In this document: piece by piece, positions 16,751-24,844 of the stretch | How the letters are laid out: every line of letters begins with the position of its first letter | Numbering within the stretch: the stretch's first letter is position 1 | From: JAUWCL01 sp964599375 | GTDB lineage: Bacteria > Krumholzibacteriota > Krumholzibacteriia > Krumholzibacteriales > Krumholzibacteriaceae | Assembly (NCBI GenBank): GCA_964599375.1 | Contig: CAZREW010000017.1 | Coordinates: 7,453-71,452, forward strand | Length of the DNA: 64,000 nt | Direction of reading: 5' to 3' | Position numbers and translations under genes: made by a program | The notes under the pieces: model-generated | Told to the model about the DNA's origin: nothing | Databases searched by the model: none | Seen by the model: the letters and a program-made list of their open reading frames with translations, nothing else

Positions 16751-18322
16751 ATGCATTTAGTCACAAGTGAGCAGATGAGGCTTCTCGACGAGGAGACGAT
16801 AAAGAGGTTCGTGCCGGGGCTGACCCTGATGGAGCGGGCCGGCCAGGGGATCTTCGACTCGGTCCTAGAGCTCGCAGGGGATGCCGCGGAGCTCTGCGTC
16901 TCGATATTCCTCGGCCGCGGCAACAACGCCGGCGACGGGCTCGTCGTGGCGAGGCTGCTCGCCGAGAAGGGGGTCAAGTGCTCTCTCTTCTACCTCCACG
17001 AGCCGAAGGAGCTCTCTCCCGACGCGTTCAAAAACTTCTCGAAGCTATCGAGGCTTCGCAAGAAGGGGGCGATCGAGGAGGTCAACCTCTTCCTCGAGGG
17101 GTGGGAAGACAAGGCCATCAAGGGTCTCGCCGAATGCGACCTGATCATCGACGCGCTCCTCGGCACCGGGATCAACAGCCCCGTCAGGGAGAGCTACGCG
17201 GGCGTCATAGGGCTGATCAACCACTCGGGCCTTCCCGTGATGGCGGTCGACATCCCGTCGGGGATCAACGGGACGACCGGCGAGGTGATGGGGACCGCCG
17301 TGATGGCCGACATAACGGTGACTATGGGTCTGCCGAAGACCGGGTCGGTCTTCTATCCGGGCAAGGCGTTCACAGGCTCTCTCGAGGTAGTCGACATCGG
17401 CATCCCCCCCGAGGTCATCGAGGCGGCCGGCCTGGACACCTGGGTCCTCGACGACAAGGCGGCGCTGGCCGACCTGCCCCATCACTCACCCGAGGCCCAC
17501 AAGTTCGAGAGGGGGTCGCTTCTAGTGGTGGCGGGGAGCAGGCGGTACGCCGGGGCGGCTTCGCTCTCGGCGGTATCGGCGCTTCGCACGGGGTGCGGGA
17601 TAGTCTATCTCGCAGGCCCCGAGTCGATACGGACCGTGGTGCAGTCCGCGCATCCGGAGATAATATTCGTATCGCTGCCAGAGACGGGCTCAGGTTCTAT
17701 CGCCGAAAGCGCGTTAAAGACAATCTTCGAAGAGATAAGATTCGACGCCGCCGCGATAGGCCCGGGTCTGACGACAGACAAGGAGACCGAGATCCTCGTT
17801 CGCGGGTTCGTGTCGAGGTGCGAGAAGCCGGTGCTGATCGACGCAGACGGGATCAACGCATTCGCCGGCCATTACGAGGAGCTCAAGACGCTGTCTATGG
17901 GCAGGCCGGTGGTGATATCGCCCCACTCGGGGGAGCTTCGGAGGCTTACCGGTATAGACGTGCCCTCTGAGCCCGGCGACAGGGCCGACACGCTCAGGAA
18001 GCTCGTCATCGGGGCCGGGATAACGCTCGTCCACAAGGGGGCGCCGACATTGATCTCGCACGCGGGCGGGCGCGTCGACGTCAACGTCCACGGCCATCCC
18101 GGCCTGGCGACCGCCGGGAGCGGCGACGTCCTGACAGGGGCGATAGCGGGGATGCTAGCCCAGGGAGCCGCCCCCGCCGAGGCGGCGCGGGTCGGGGTCT
18201 ACATACATTCGAGGGCGGCCGAGATAGCCGCCGAGGTGACCGGCGAGCGCGGCATGCTGGCCGGCGATTGCTCAGCCTCACTGCCGGCGGCGTTGCGTGA
18301 GCTCGAGGAGCTGACGCCGTAG
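16751..18322 (+). CDS. nnr: Bifunctional NAD(P)H-hydrate epimerase / ADP-dependent dehydratase
   Basis: Protein of 523 residues that repairs damaged NADH and NADPH hydrates. Residues 1-215 are the YjeF_N epimerase domain: EQMRLLDEETIKR opening, GRGNNAGDGLVVARLL near 56-71, and DALLGTG near 134. Residues from about 225 are the ribokinase-like dehydratase: GSLLVVAGSRRYAGAA, IGPGL, LIDADGINA, ISPHSGEL, and the catalytic GSGDVLTGAIAGMLAQG near 456. Fusion of both activities is normal for this enzyme. The start ATG 16751 is preceded by GGAGGGG. It is followed by a GC-rich hairpin. Confidence 0.95.
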   Translation: MHLVTSEQMRLLDEETIKRFVPGLTLMERAGQGIFDSVLELAGDAAELCVSIFLGRGNNAGDGLVVARLLAEKGVKCSLFYLHEPKELSPDAFKNFSKLSRLRKKGAIEEVNLFLEGWEDKAIKGLAECDLIIDALLGTGINSPVRESYAGVIGLINHSGLPVMAVDIPSGINGTTGEVMGTAVMADITVTMGLPKTGSVFYPGKAFTGSLEVVDIGIPPEVIEAAGLDTWVLDDKAALADLPHHSPEAHKFERGSLLVVAGSRRYAGAASLSAVSALRTGCGIVYLAGPESIRTVVQSAHPEIIFVSLPETGSGSIAESALKTIFEEIRFDAAAIGPGLTTDKETEILVRGFVSRCEKPVLIDADGINAFAGHYEELKTLSMGRPVVISPHSGELRRLTGIDVPSEPGDRADTLRKLVIGAGITLVHKGAPTLISHAGGRVDVNVHGHPGLATAGSGDVLTGAIAGMLAQGAAPAEAARVGVYIHSRAAEIAAEVTGERGMLAGDCSASLPAALRELEELTP

Positions 18323-18344
18323 CGGCAGGCGCGTTCTCAATCGA

Positions 18345-18363
18345 GCCCGGCCGTCGGCCGGGC
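18345..18363 (+). terminator. GC-rich hairpin after nnr
   Basis: A perfect 8-bp stem (GCCCGGCC with GGCCGGGC) and GTC loop lie 23 bp after the nnr stop. No T-tract follows, so it may be a processing or RNA-stability hairpin instead of a true terminator. Confidence 0.4.
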
Positions 18364-18391
18364 GTGCACATTCAACAGGGGAGGGGTTCCC

Positions 18392-19222
18392 ATGAAGAGA
18401 CGGGTTTCCAGCGTCCTGGCCCTGATCGTCCTGGCGGCGTCCGTATCCGGATCCGCCGCGGCGCAGACGTACATGTTCAAGAGCGTCCCGGGCGAGACTC
18501 CGCAGATCGGCGTGAGGTATCTCAGGCCCGATTTCAAGCATGGATCCGAGATGTCGGTCTTCTCGGGGATATACGATTTCCGGGCCGATCTGCCGATCAA
18601 CGCGAGATGGAGCATCGACGCCTCTGTGCCCTGGTCCAGGTGGTCTTCGGACGAGGAAGACGTGTCCGACGACTACATAGGGAATATCTACGCCGGGATG
18701 CAGTATCTCCGGGCGGAGGGGGACAGGACCATGGTCGCCTCCTTCGGCGCCTACCTCCCGACGGCCGAAGCGAACCTCGGGCATGTGCTGCTCGGGGCGA
18801 TAACCGACAACATCGGCCTGTTCAAATATATCCCCGACGCATGGACCTTCTACGGCAACTTCGCCTGGTTCGACCTCAGGGAAGGTGGGGTAAGGTTGGG
18901 CTTCGAGGCCGGCCCCGACCTTGTCGTCCCGACGGGCGATAACGACTCGGACACCGAGTTCTTTCTCCATTATGGCCTGACCGCCGGGTTCAGGGCGGAG
19001 AAGTTCGCGGCCACGTTAGAGCTCATCGGCCTGATGGTCGTATCGGAGGACTACGACGATTTCGGCGACAGGTTCGTGCACGCCCTTGATCTCGGCGTCA
19101 GCTATATCAGCCCGCATCTCTCTCCCGGGGTCTTTTACATGATATACCTCGGTAACGACGAGAACGACTGGACCAGCCTGGTCGACGGGGTGCTCGGGGT
19201 CGACGTGAATTTTGTCTTCTGA
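18392..19222 (+). CDS. Putative outer-membrane beta-barrel protein
   Basis: Protein of 276 residues, well-marked start (GGGGAGGGG 8 bases before ATG). A signal peptide ends at SAAAQ. The mature chain alternates polar and hydrophobic residues in strand-like segments (for example RWSIDASVPWSRW, NIYAGMQYLRA, AATLELIGLMVV) and ends in VDVNFVF with a terminal Phe. That ending is the usual signal for the BAM insertion machinery. No ligand or function is recognised. Its TGA stop is in frame with the downstream thiL and only 15 bp before that gene's apparent start, which suggests coupled translation. Confidence 0.7.
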   Translation: MKRRVSSVLALIVLAASVSGSAAAQTYMFKSVPGETPQIGVRYLRPDFKHGSEMSVFSGIYDFRADLPINARWSIDASVPWSRWSSDEEDVSDDYIGNIYAGMQYLRAEGDRTMVASFGAYLPTAEANLGHVLLGAITDNIGLFKYIPDAWTFYGNFAWFDLREGGVRLGFEAGPDLVVPTGDNDSDTEFFLHYGLTAGFRAEKFAATLELIGLMVVSEDYDDFGDRFVHALDLGVSYISPHLSPGVFYMIYLGNDENDWTSLVDGVLGVDVNFVF

Positions 19223-19237
19223 CGCGGAGGCAGTCTT

Positions 19238-20335
19238 ATCAGGGAGCGCGACGTAATAGGGTTTCTCAGGGACTCGTTCCCTGAGGCGGGGCTAGGCGAC
19301 GACACCGCCGTCATCGATCCACCGGGCGGGAGCTTACTTTTCGCCTCCGACGCGGCGGTCGAGCAGGTGCACTTCCGGCTCGACTTCTCGACCGTCGGTC
19401 AGGCCGTCCAGAAGGTCGTGACCTCCAACGTCTCAGACGTGTACGCGATGGGGGGAGAGCCTTACGGGATAGTCTTCACCGCGGGGCTGCCGGAGAGCTG
19501 CGGGGAGGAGGACCTAGTCTCGATCGTCGACGGGCTGCAAAGGGCCTGCGCCGCCTACGGCATCAGGCTCTGCGGCGGCGACACCGTCCTTTCGCCGGCC
19601 CGCTACTTCTTCGATGTTGCCATAATAGGATCGGTGCCCGTGGGGTTCGCGCCTTTCCGGCGCGGCGGGGCGCGGCCCGGCGACAGGCTCGTCCTCTTTG
19701 GCGAAGTCGGAGGCTCGCTCGCCGGGCTGAGGCTGCTCGAGGGGATCACAGGGCCCGGGCAGGCGGAGCCCCTCGACCGGCTCCTGCCGCCTCAGGCCGG
19801 CAGGGCCTGTCTTCTCGAGGCGGCCCGTACGCTCGCGCTGGACAGCACGGCGGCCGGCTTCTCGGCGATATGCGCGGAAAAGGGCCTGGACGCGGGCGCG
19901 CAGGCTGCGCTGGCGATGATAGAGAGGCACGTCGCGCCGCTGGCGCACAAGCCCTCGGTGAACGGCTCGCCGGAGTGGGCGCCGATGGTCATGGCGATGA
20001 TAGACATAAGCGACGGTCTAGGCAGGGACCTCGCGACGCTCTGCGCGGAGAGCGGAGTGGGAGCGGTCGTCTCCGCGGAGGCGGTCCCCGTTCCCGCGCC
20101 ACTCGCGGGCGCGATTGAGGGCGGTCGCGAGAAGCTGATCCGGTTCGCGCTGTCGAGCGGCGAGGAGTATGTCGCGCTCGCCGCCCTGAGCCCGGGCCCC
20201 GTCCCACCGGGCGCTGTCGTCATAGGCGCCGTCACCGAGGAAGCGGGCGGGCTGCTGATGGAGGAACCCGACGGTGGGATCAGAAGGCTCCCGACGTTGG
20301 GATACGAACACGAATTCCGGGAGAGTGACGAATGA
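19238..20335 (+). CDS. thiL: Thiamine-monophosphate kinase, apparently without a standard start codon
   Basis: ThiL phosphorylates thiamine phosphate to thiamine diphosphate. The reading frame opens at 19223 straight after an in-frame TGA. The conserved N-terminus RERDVIGFL is encoded from 19241, and LGDDTAVI (ATP/Mg binding) follows. No ATG, GTG or TTG precedes it. GGAGG at 19226-19230 is spaced 7 nt from ATC at 19238, so ATC is the probable start (365 residues). The first standard start, GTG 19367, would delete the GDD motif. Later motifs are SNVSDVYAMGG, GGDTVLSP and MIDISDGLGRDL. It overlaps the following kinase gene by 4 bp. Its length is slightly above the usual ~330. Confidence 0.85.
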   Translation: MRERDVIGFLRDSFPEAGLGDDTAVIDPPGGSLLFASDAAVEQVHFRLDFSTVGQAVQKVVTSNVSDVYAMGGEPYGIVFTAGLPESCGEEDLVSIVDGLQRACAAYGIRLCGGDTVLSPARYFFDVAIIGSVPVGFAPFRRGGARPGDRLVLFGEVGGSLAGLRLLEGITGPGQAEPLDRLLPPQAGRACLLEAARTLALDSTAAGFSAICAEKGLDAGAQAALAMIERHVAPLAHKPSVNGSPEWAPMVMAMIDISDGLGRDLATLCAESGVGAVVSAEAVPVPAPLAGAIEGGREKLIRFALSSGEEYVALAALSPGPVPPGAVVIGAVTEEAGGLLMEEPDGGIRRLPTLGYEHEFRESDE

Positions 20336-21039
20336 AATACGATCTCGAGCCTGGCTTCATGATCGCCGGCAAGTACGAGGTCATCGATAAGCTCGGATCC
20401 GGCTGGGAGGGAGAGGTATACCGCGTAAAGGAGAAGGCGATAGGCGTCGAGCGCGCCGCCAAGCTCTTCTACCCGCGGGCCGATTCACGGAACAGGGCGA
20501 CAAAGTTCTACGCGCGCAAGCTTCACAAGCTGCGCCACTGCCCGATCCTGATCCAGTACCATACGGGCGAGAGGATCGCGATCGACGGCGAGAAGGTCAA
20601 CGTCCTGATCTCGGAGTACGTGGAGGGAGAGATCCTCGCCTCCTTCGTCAGGCGCCAGCCGGGCAGGAAGCTTACGCCGTTCGAGGGGCTTCACCTGCTG
20701 CACGAGCTCTCGGTCGGTGTCGAGGTGATACACAGGGCGCGCGAATACCACGGCGACCTGCACGACGACAACATCATCATCAGGCGCAAGGGCCTCTCGT
20801 TCAACGTAAAGGTCGTCGACATGTTCAACTGGGGCACTCCCGGCGCGGAGAACTACAAGGACGACGTCTGCGACCTCATCAGGATCTTCTACGACTGCAT
20901 CGGGGGCAAGAGCACTTACTGGAAGCAGTCGCCCGGGATCAAGTACATCGTCTCCGGCCTGAAAAGGTCGCTGATCACGGAAAAGTTCAGGACAGCCGGT
21001 CATCTGCGACGGTATATCGAGACGATGGAATGGGAGTGA
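20332..21039 (+). CDS. Protein-kinase-like protein, unusual DFG region
   Basis: Protein of 235 residues with the eukaryotic-type kinase core. A glycine-rich loop GSGWEGEVY (about 22-30) and the ATP-binding Lys in RAAKLF (about 44) are visible. The catalytic loop HGDLHDDNI (about 140-148) holds the Asp and Asn expected of an active enzyme. The DFG position reads DMF, keeping the metal-binding Asp but not the FG. The chain is shorter than most Ser/Thr kinases, and no membrane or sensor domain follows. The substrate is unknown and could be a protein or a small molecule. The start overlaps thiL (ATGA), and a histidine phosphatase gene starts 9 bp after its stop. Confidence 0.75.
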   Translation: MKYDLEPGFMIAGKYEVIDKLGSGWEGEVYRVKEKAIGVERAAKLFYPRADSRNRATKFYARKLHKLRHCPILIQYHTGERIAIDGEKVNVLISEYVEGEILASFVRRQPGRKLTPFEGLHLLHELSVGVEVIHRAREYHGDLHDDNIIIRRKGLSFNVKVVDMFNWGTPGAENYKDDVCDLIRIFYDCIGGKSTYWKQSPGIKYIVSGLKRSLITEKFRTAGHLRRYIETMEWE

Positions 21040-21048
21040 CGCCACAGG

Positions 21049-21681
21049 ATGCTCATCTACATGATCAGGCACGGAAGGACGGACTGGAACGACCGGCGCA
21101 GGATAATGGGGCGCGAGCAGGTGCCGCTCAACGCCGCCGGCCGCGAGATGGTCGAGGCGGTAGCCGGGCATCTCTCAGGAGAGGGGATCGCGGCGGTCTA
21201 CACGGGGACGCTCGCGCGGACACGGGAGTCGGCCGGGATACTCGCCTCGGCGTGGGGCGCCGAGCTCATCGAGGAGCCACGGCTCGACGAGTCCGGATAC
21301 GAAAAGTGGGTCGGCATGACCTACTACGAGCTCACCGGGGACCGCGATTTCGAACTCTACACGAAACGGCCTACCGAGTCGCGTTTCTCCGAGGGCGAGA
21401 ATATGGCGGGGATACAGGAGCGCGCGCTGGCCGCAGTCGACAGGATCGCCTCCGAGAGACGCGGCGTCAAGACTGCGCTCGTCTCGCATGCCGATGTGAT
21501 CAAGCCCGTGATCACCCACTACCTTGGGATGGATCTCGACACGATGCACAGGCTGGCGGTCGCGAACGCCTCGGTCACCGTCCTCGACCTGGGCTACCCG
21601 GGCAGCCCCCGGATCAGGTATATGAACCTGATGCCGTGGAAATGGAAGAAGGGCCTGACCGACCCGCCGTCCCCCGAGTGA
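21049..21681 (+). CDS. Histidine phosphatase family protein (phosphoglycerate-mutase-like)
   Basis: Protein of 210 residues. The RHG motif is in MIRHGRTDWN (about 5-14), with the phosphohistidine His and Arg. TGTLARTRESA (about 52-62) supplies the second Arg, and a later SHADVIKP near 146 supplies the second catalytic His. The family includes CobC-type phosphatases and phosphoglycerate mutases; the substrate is not clear. The C-terminal MPWKWKKGL tail is odd but short. Close spacing to the kinase gene suggests that the pair is expressed together, possibly acting as opposing phospho-enzymes. Confidence 0.85.
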   Translation: MLIYMIRHGRTDWNDRRRIMGREQVPLNAAGREMVEAVAGHLSGEGIAAVYTGTLARTRESAGILASAWGAELIEEPRLDESGYEKWVGMTYYELTGDRDFELYTKRPTESRFSEGENMAGIQERALAAVDRIASERRGVKTALVSHADVIKPVITHYLGMDLDTMHRLAVANASVTVLDLGYPGSPRIRYMNLMPWKWKKGLTDPPSPE

Positions 21682-21725
21682 CGAAGCGGGTTGCGCCGGC
21701 GCCGTGGCCTGGTTAATTTCTGATT

Positions 21726-22733
21726 ATGAATCTTTACCTCGGCATAGAGACCTCGTGCGACGACACCTCGTGCGCGATCTATTCACCAGAAGAGGGCCTG
21801 ATCGCCTACCGGACCGCCGCCCAGCTCGACCACGCGAAGTACGGCGGCGTCGTGCCGGAGATCGCCTCGCGCACGCACATGAAAACGATCCTTCCCCTCT
21901 ACGAGACGGTGATGGAGGAGGCCGGGGCAGGGCTCGGCGGCCTTTCTGGGATCGGGGTGACCAACGGACCCGGGTTGACCGGGTCGCTCCTGGTCGGGCT
22001 CTCGTTCGCCAAGGCTCTAGCTTACGGGAGCGGAGTGCCGCTCGCCGGCATCCACCACATCGAGGGGCACATACTCGCCAACGCGATCGAGGGGCCTATG
22101 GGGACGCCGGCCATAGTGCTCGTGGTCTCGGGAGGGCACACACAGCTCTTCAGCGTCGAGAAGCCGGGCAGGTACGAGCTCCTCGGCGGGACGAGGGACG
22201 ACGCGGCGGGCGAGGCGTTCGACAAGATCGGGAAGATACTCGGCCTCCCGTACCCGGGCGGGCCTTCGATAGAGAAGGCCGCGCGCTCCGGCGACCCGGC
22301 CGCCTTCGATTTTCCACGCGCGATGCGCGGCTCGGGCAGGTGCGACTTCTCTTTCTCGGGGCTCAAGACCGCGGTCAGGCTTAAGGTCGAGGAGCTCGGT
22401 CGCCTCACCGAGCAGGCCGTCGCAGATGTCGCCGCCTCGGCCCAGGAGGCGATCGTCGACGCACTCGCGATCAAGTCGGTCATGGCGGTTGAGATGACGG
22501 CTGTCTCGCGCTTCTACCTCGCCGGCGGGGTCGCGGCCAACGGGAGGCTCCGCGAGGTGATCAGCGAGCGGATCGGAGCGGCGGGCGCGCAGGTGTCGTG
22601 GCCGCCGGCAAGGTTCTGCACGGACAATGCCGCGATGATCGCGTGCGCCGCCTGGCACCATCTGTCGGCAGGCCGCGCTGACGGGCTCGACCTGAACACC
22701 TTTCCCAGAGGCGGGCTCGAGTCCTGGGCGTGA
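21726..22733 (+). CDS. tsaD: tRNA N6-threonylcarbamoyltransferase TsaD
   Basis: Protein of 335 residues, catalytic subunit of the t6A37 tRNA modification complex, transferring threonylcarbamoyl to A37 of ANN-decoding tRNAs. Visible ASKHA features are LGIETSCDDTSCAIY (4-18), TNGPGLTGSLLVGLSFAKALA, the metal-binding HHIEGH near 108-113, the VVSGGHTQLF segment, and GPSIEKAA / DFSFSGLKTAVR. LAGGVAANGRLRE lies near 266-278. Length is normal. Its usual partners TsaB, TsaC and TsaE are not in this window. A 278-bp gap follows with no gene. Confidence 0.96.
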   Translation: MNLYLGIETSCDDTSCAIYSPEEGLIAYRTAAQLDHAKYGGVVPEIASRTHMKTILPLYETVMEEAGAGLGGLSGIGVTNGPGLTGSLLVGLSFAKALAYGSGVPLAGIHHIEGHILANAIEGPMGTPAIVLVVSGGHTQLFSVEKPGRYELLGGTRDDAAGEAFDKIGKILGLPYPGGPSIEKAARSGDPAAFDFPRAMRGSGRCDFSFSGLKTAVRLKVEELGRLTEQAVADVAASAQEAIVDALAIKSVMAVEMTAVSRFYLAGGVAANGRLREVISERIGAAGAQVSWPPARFCTDNAAMIACAAWHHLSAGRADGLDLNTFPRGGLESWA

Positions 22734-22922
22734 GGCATATCTCCACATTTTCCCCGGCCTTACATTTATTTCTTACCGATCCGATAGTGCATTGTCGATA
22801 TTGCATTATCCGACATTTCCTTTGCATTCCCTCCCCATCCCGGCGCCCGGACAGATGCGTGAACCCGCCGTATAAGGGCTTTTCAGGTAGCGGGTTAACC
22901 GGTTTCCGATACTCCCGCTCCT

Positions 22923-22938
22923 TGGCATATTAATTGCC
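22923..22938 (+). promoter_or_regulatory. Sigma-54-like promoter before the signalling cluster
   Basis: TGGCAT, five bases, then TTGCC. The invariant GG and GC dinucleotides are separated by exactly 10 bases, matching the -24/-12 layout of sigma-54 promoters. It sits about 75 bp before the first gene of the signalling cluster. It also forms an inverted repeat (TGGCA-N7-TGCCA), so an operator is the alternative reading. The remainder of the 278-bp gap (22734-23011) is AT-rich with no further clear element. Confidence 0.5.
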
Positions 22939-23011
22939 ATTCATCTCGTGGCGATCGGCCGAAGACCCGATCTGAGCGGAGGGGAACTACCCTTTTCGGG
23001 GATTTTGATGG

Positions 23012-23992
23012 ATGAGCGCAGGGAAAGATAACGACGTCCGCAGGGTGCTCGTCGTCGACGACGAAGAGCACATCAGGCGGATACTGAAGTTTCAGCTCGA
23101 GAAGAACGGCTACGAGGTCGTCACTGCGGAGAACGGCGAGGAAGCGTTGAAGTTTGTCAGGCGTTCGATGCCCGACCTCATTCTGCTCGACCTGATGATG
23201 CCGAAGATCGACGGCTTCGAGGTCTGCCGGCAGCTCAGGGCTGACTTCCAGACGAGCCAGATCCCGATAATCATGCTTACCGCCAAGAGCGACCTCCCCG
23301 ACAAGATCAAGGGGCTTCAGGGGGGCGCCAACGATTACCTCGTCAAGCCGTACTCGAACGAAGAGCTCATGCTGCGAGTCAACAACGTGCTCGAATGGAG
23401 CCAGAACCAGAAGAACGCCAATCCGCTCACGGGGTTCGCGGGGAACAAGGCGATCGAGAAGGAACTGGCCCGGAGAATAGAGCGCAACGAGCCGTTCGCG
23501 TTCCTCTACATCGACATCGACAATTTCAAGGCATACAACGATTACTACGGATATCAGAAGGGCGACGAGTCGATCCTCTTTCTCGCCGACATCATCACCG
23601 AGGCTGTCAACTCGCTCGGTGGCAGGAAGGATTTCGTCGGCCATATCGGTGGCGATGATTTCGTCATCGTCACTTCTCTAGACCGGGCCGAGTTCATAGG
23701 GCGCCACATCATCGATGAGTTCGACAAGGGCTCCCTGGTCCTGATGCACGAGGAAGACATCCGCAAGGGGTACCTCGAGATCAGGAACCGCCTCGGAGAG
23801 ATCAAGAGGGTGCCGCTGATGTCACTGACGATAGCGCTTGTGCTCAACGACGGCGAACGGCTGAAGCATTTCGCACAGGTCAGCGATATCGCGTCCGAGC
23901 TCAAGAAATTCGGGAAGGGTATGACAGGAAGCGTCGTCGTGAGAGAGAGGCGCAAGGAGATCTCGGAGCCAGCCGAGATCGACAGCCTGTAA
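23012..23992 (+). CDS. Response regulator with receiver and variant GGDEF domain
   Basis: Protein of 326 residues. The receiver domain (about 10-125) has the acidic pocket D16/D17, phospho-acceptor D60 in LILLDLMMPK, a T in MLTAKS and K in VKPYS. The GGDEF-like domain (about 145-310) has FLYIDIDNFKAYNDYYG, but the signature reads GGDDF at 213-217. Catalytic Glu is replaced by Asp and the usual His of the G-H pair is Tyr. Cyclic-di-GMP synthesis is therefore uncertain; it could be a GTP or c-di-GMP sensor domain. First gene of a five-gene signalling cluster with two HD-GYP proteins. Confidence 0.88.
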   Translation: MSAGKDNDVRRVLVVDDEEHIRRILKFQLEKNGYEVVTAENGEEALKFVRRSMPDLILLDLMMPKIDGFEVCRQLRADFQTSQIPIIMLTAKSDLPDKIKGLQGGANDYLVKPYSNEELMLRVNNVLEWSQNQKNANPLTGFAGNKAIEKELARRIERNEPFAFLYIDIDNFKAYNDYYGYQKGDESILFLADIITEAVNSLGGRKDFVGHIGGDDFVIVTSLDRAEFIGRHIIDEFDKGSLVLMHEEDIRKGYLEIRNRLGEIKRVPLMSLTIALVLNDGERLKHFAQVSDIASELKKFGKGMTGSVVVRERRKEISEPAEIDSL

Positions 23993-24004
23993 CCGGAGGG
24001 CGCA

Positions 24005-24844
24005 GTGGCCGGAACGACCTACACGGACAGAGGCCGCGCGGCGGGGACGGATCCCGCCGGACAGAGCGAGACGGATCTTCTCAGGGAGGAGATCGCCCGC
24101 TACCGGAGCGTCTTCGAATCGGCCAGCATGATCGTCGGCCACGAGCTGGTAAAGCCGCTCACCTCTATAAGCGGATACGTGGAACTTCTCGAGGACCGGT
24201 TCGCCGCTTTCACCGACGGGGACGCGAAGAGGTATTTCATGCGACTGAGGGAATCGATCGGCCAGCTCGAGGAGCTCGTCGAATCGTTCGTCCAGCTGCT
24301 CAGGTTCAACCGGGTCGACGACCAGGCCGGTGTGCTCCAGAGCGTAGACCTGCGCGCGCTCGTCGAGAAGCTCAGGCCGGGCGAAGGCGAGGGCCGGGCC
24401 AGGCTGAGAAACGCGGTCGACCCGGCGATGCCGCCACTGCTGCTTCGAAGGAAACATGTCGAGGTCGTCCTAGACAACCTGATCTCCAACGCCCTGAAGC
24501 ACAGCGGGGGTGGCGCCCCCGTGACCGTCGAGGCGGAGGTCATAAAGGAAAGGCGCGGCAACACCGCCGAGAGCGTCCTGATCGTCAACGTGACGGACGC
24601 CGGGGTAGGGATACCGGAGAACGAGATAGAGGAGATCTTCAATCCGTTCTACAGGGGAGCTTCGGACCGGCGCTCCGGCGGGCTAGGGCTCGGGCTGGCT
24701 CTCGTGAAGAACATCATGGATATCATGAGCGGAGAGGTCCGGGTAAGCAGCGCTCCCGGCAAGGGCACAAGGGTGACAATAAGCATCCCGCTCAATGGAG
24801 ACGACAGGCCCGGAGAATCGAAAGAGCAGAAAAATGGCCGTTAA
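24005..24844 (+). CDS. Soluble sensor histidine kinase
   Basis: Protein of 279 residues starting at GTG 24005, preceded by GGAGGG. There is no membrane segment. A short helical lead precedes HisKA with phospho-acceptor H46 in VGHELVKPLTS. The HATPase domain has NLISNALKH (N-box), VTDAGVGIP and GLGLGLALVKNI (G-boxes). It should phosphorylate one of the receiver proteins at either end of the cluster. Its C-terminal ~16 codons overlap the start of the next gene, depending on the start chosen there. The sensory input is unknown; it may depend on a protein partner. Confidence 0.88.
   Translation: MAGTTYTDRGRAAGTDPAGQSETDLLREEIARYRSVFESASMIVGHELVKPLTSISGYVELLEDRFAAFTDGDAKRYFMRLRESIGQLEELVESFVQLLRFNRVDDQAGVLQSVDLRALVEKLRPGEGEGRARLRNAVDPAMPPLLLRRKHVEVVLDNLISNALKHSGGGAPVTVEAEVIKERRGNTAESVLIVNVTDAGVGIPENEIEEIFNPFYRGASDRRSGGLGLGLALVKNIMDIMSGEVRVSSAPGKGTRVTISIPLNGDDRPGESKEQKNGR

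Noticed and set aside
19220..19240. Selenocysteine read-through joining the outer-membrane protein to ThiL
   Set aside because: The TGA is in frame with thiL, but the outer-membrane protein ends in a normal terminal Phe and a ribosome site lies between them. A barrel-kinase fusion makes no sense.
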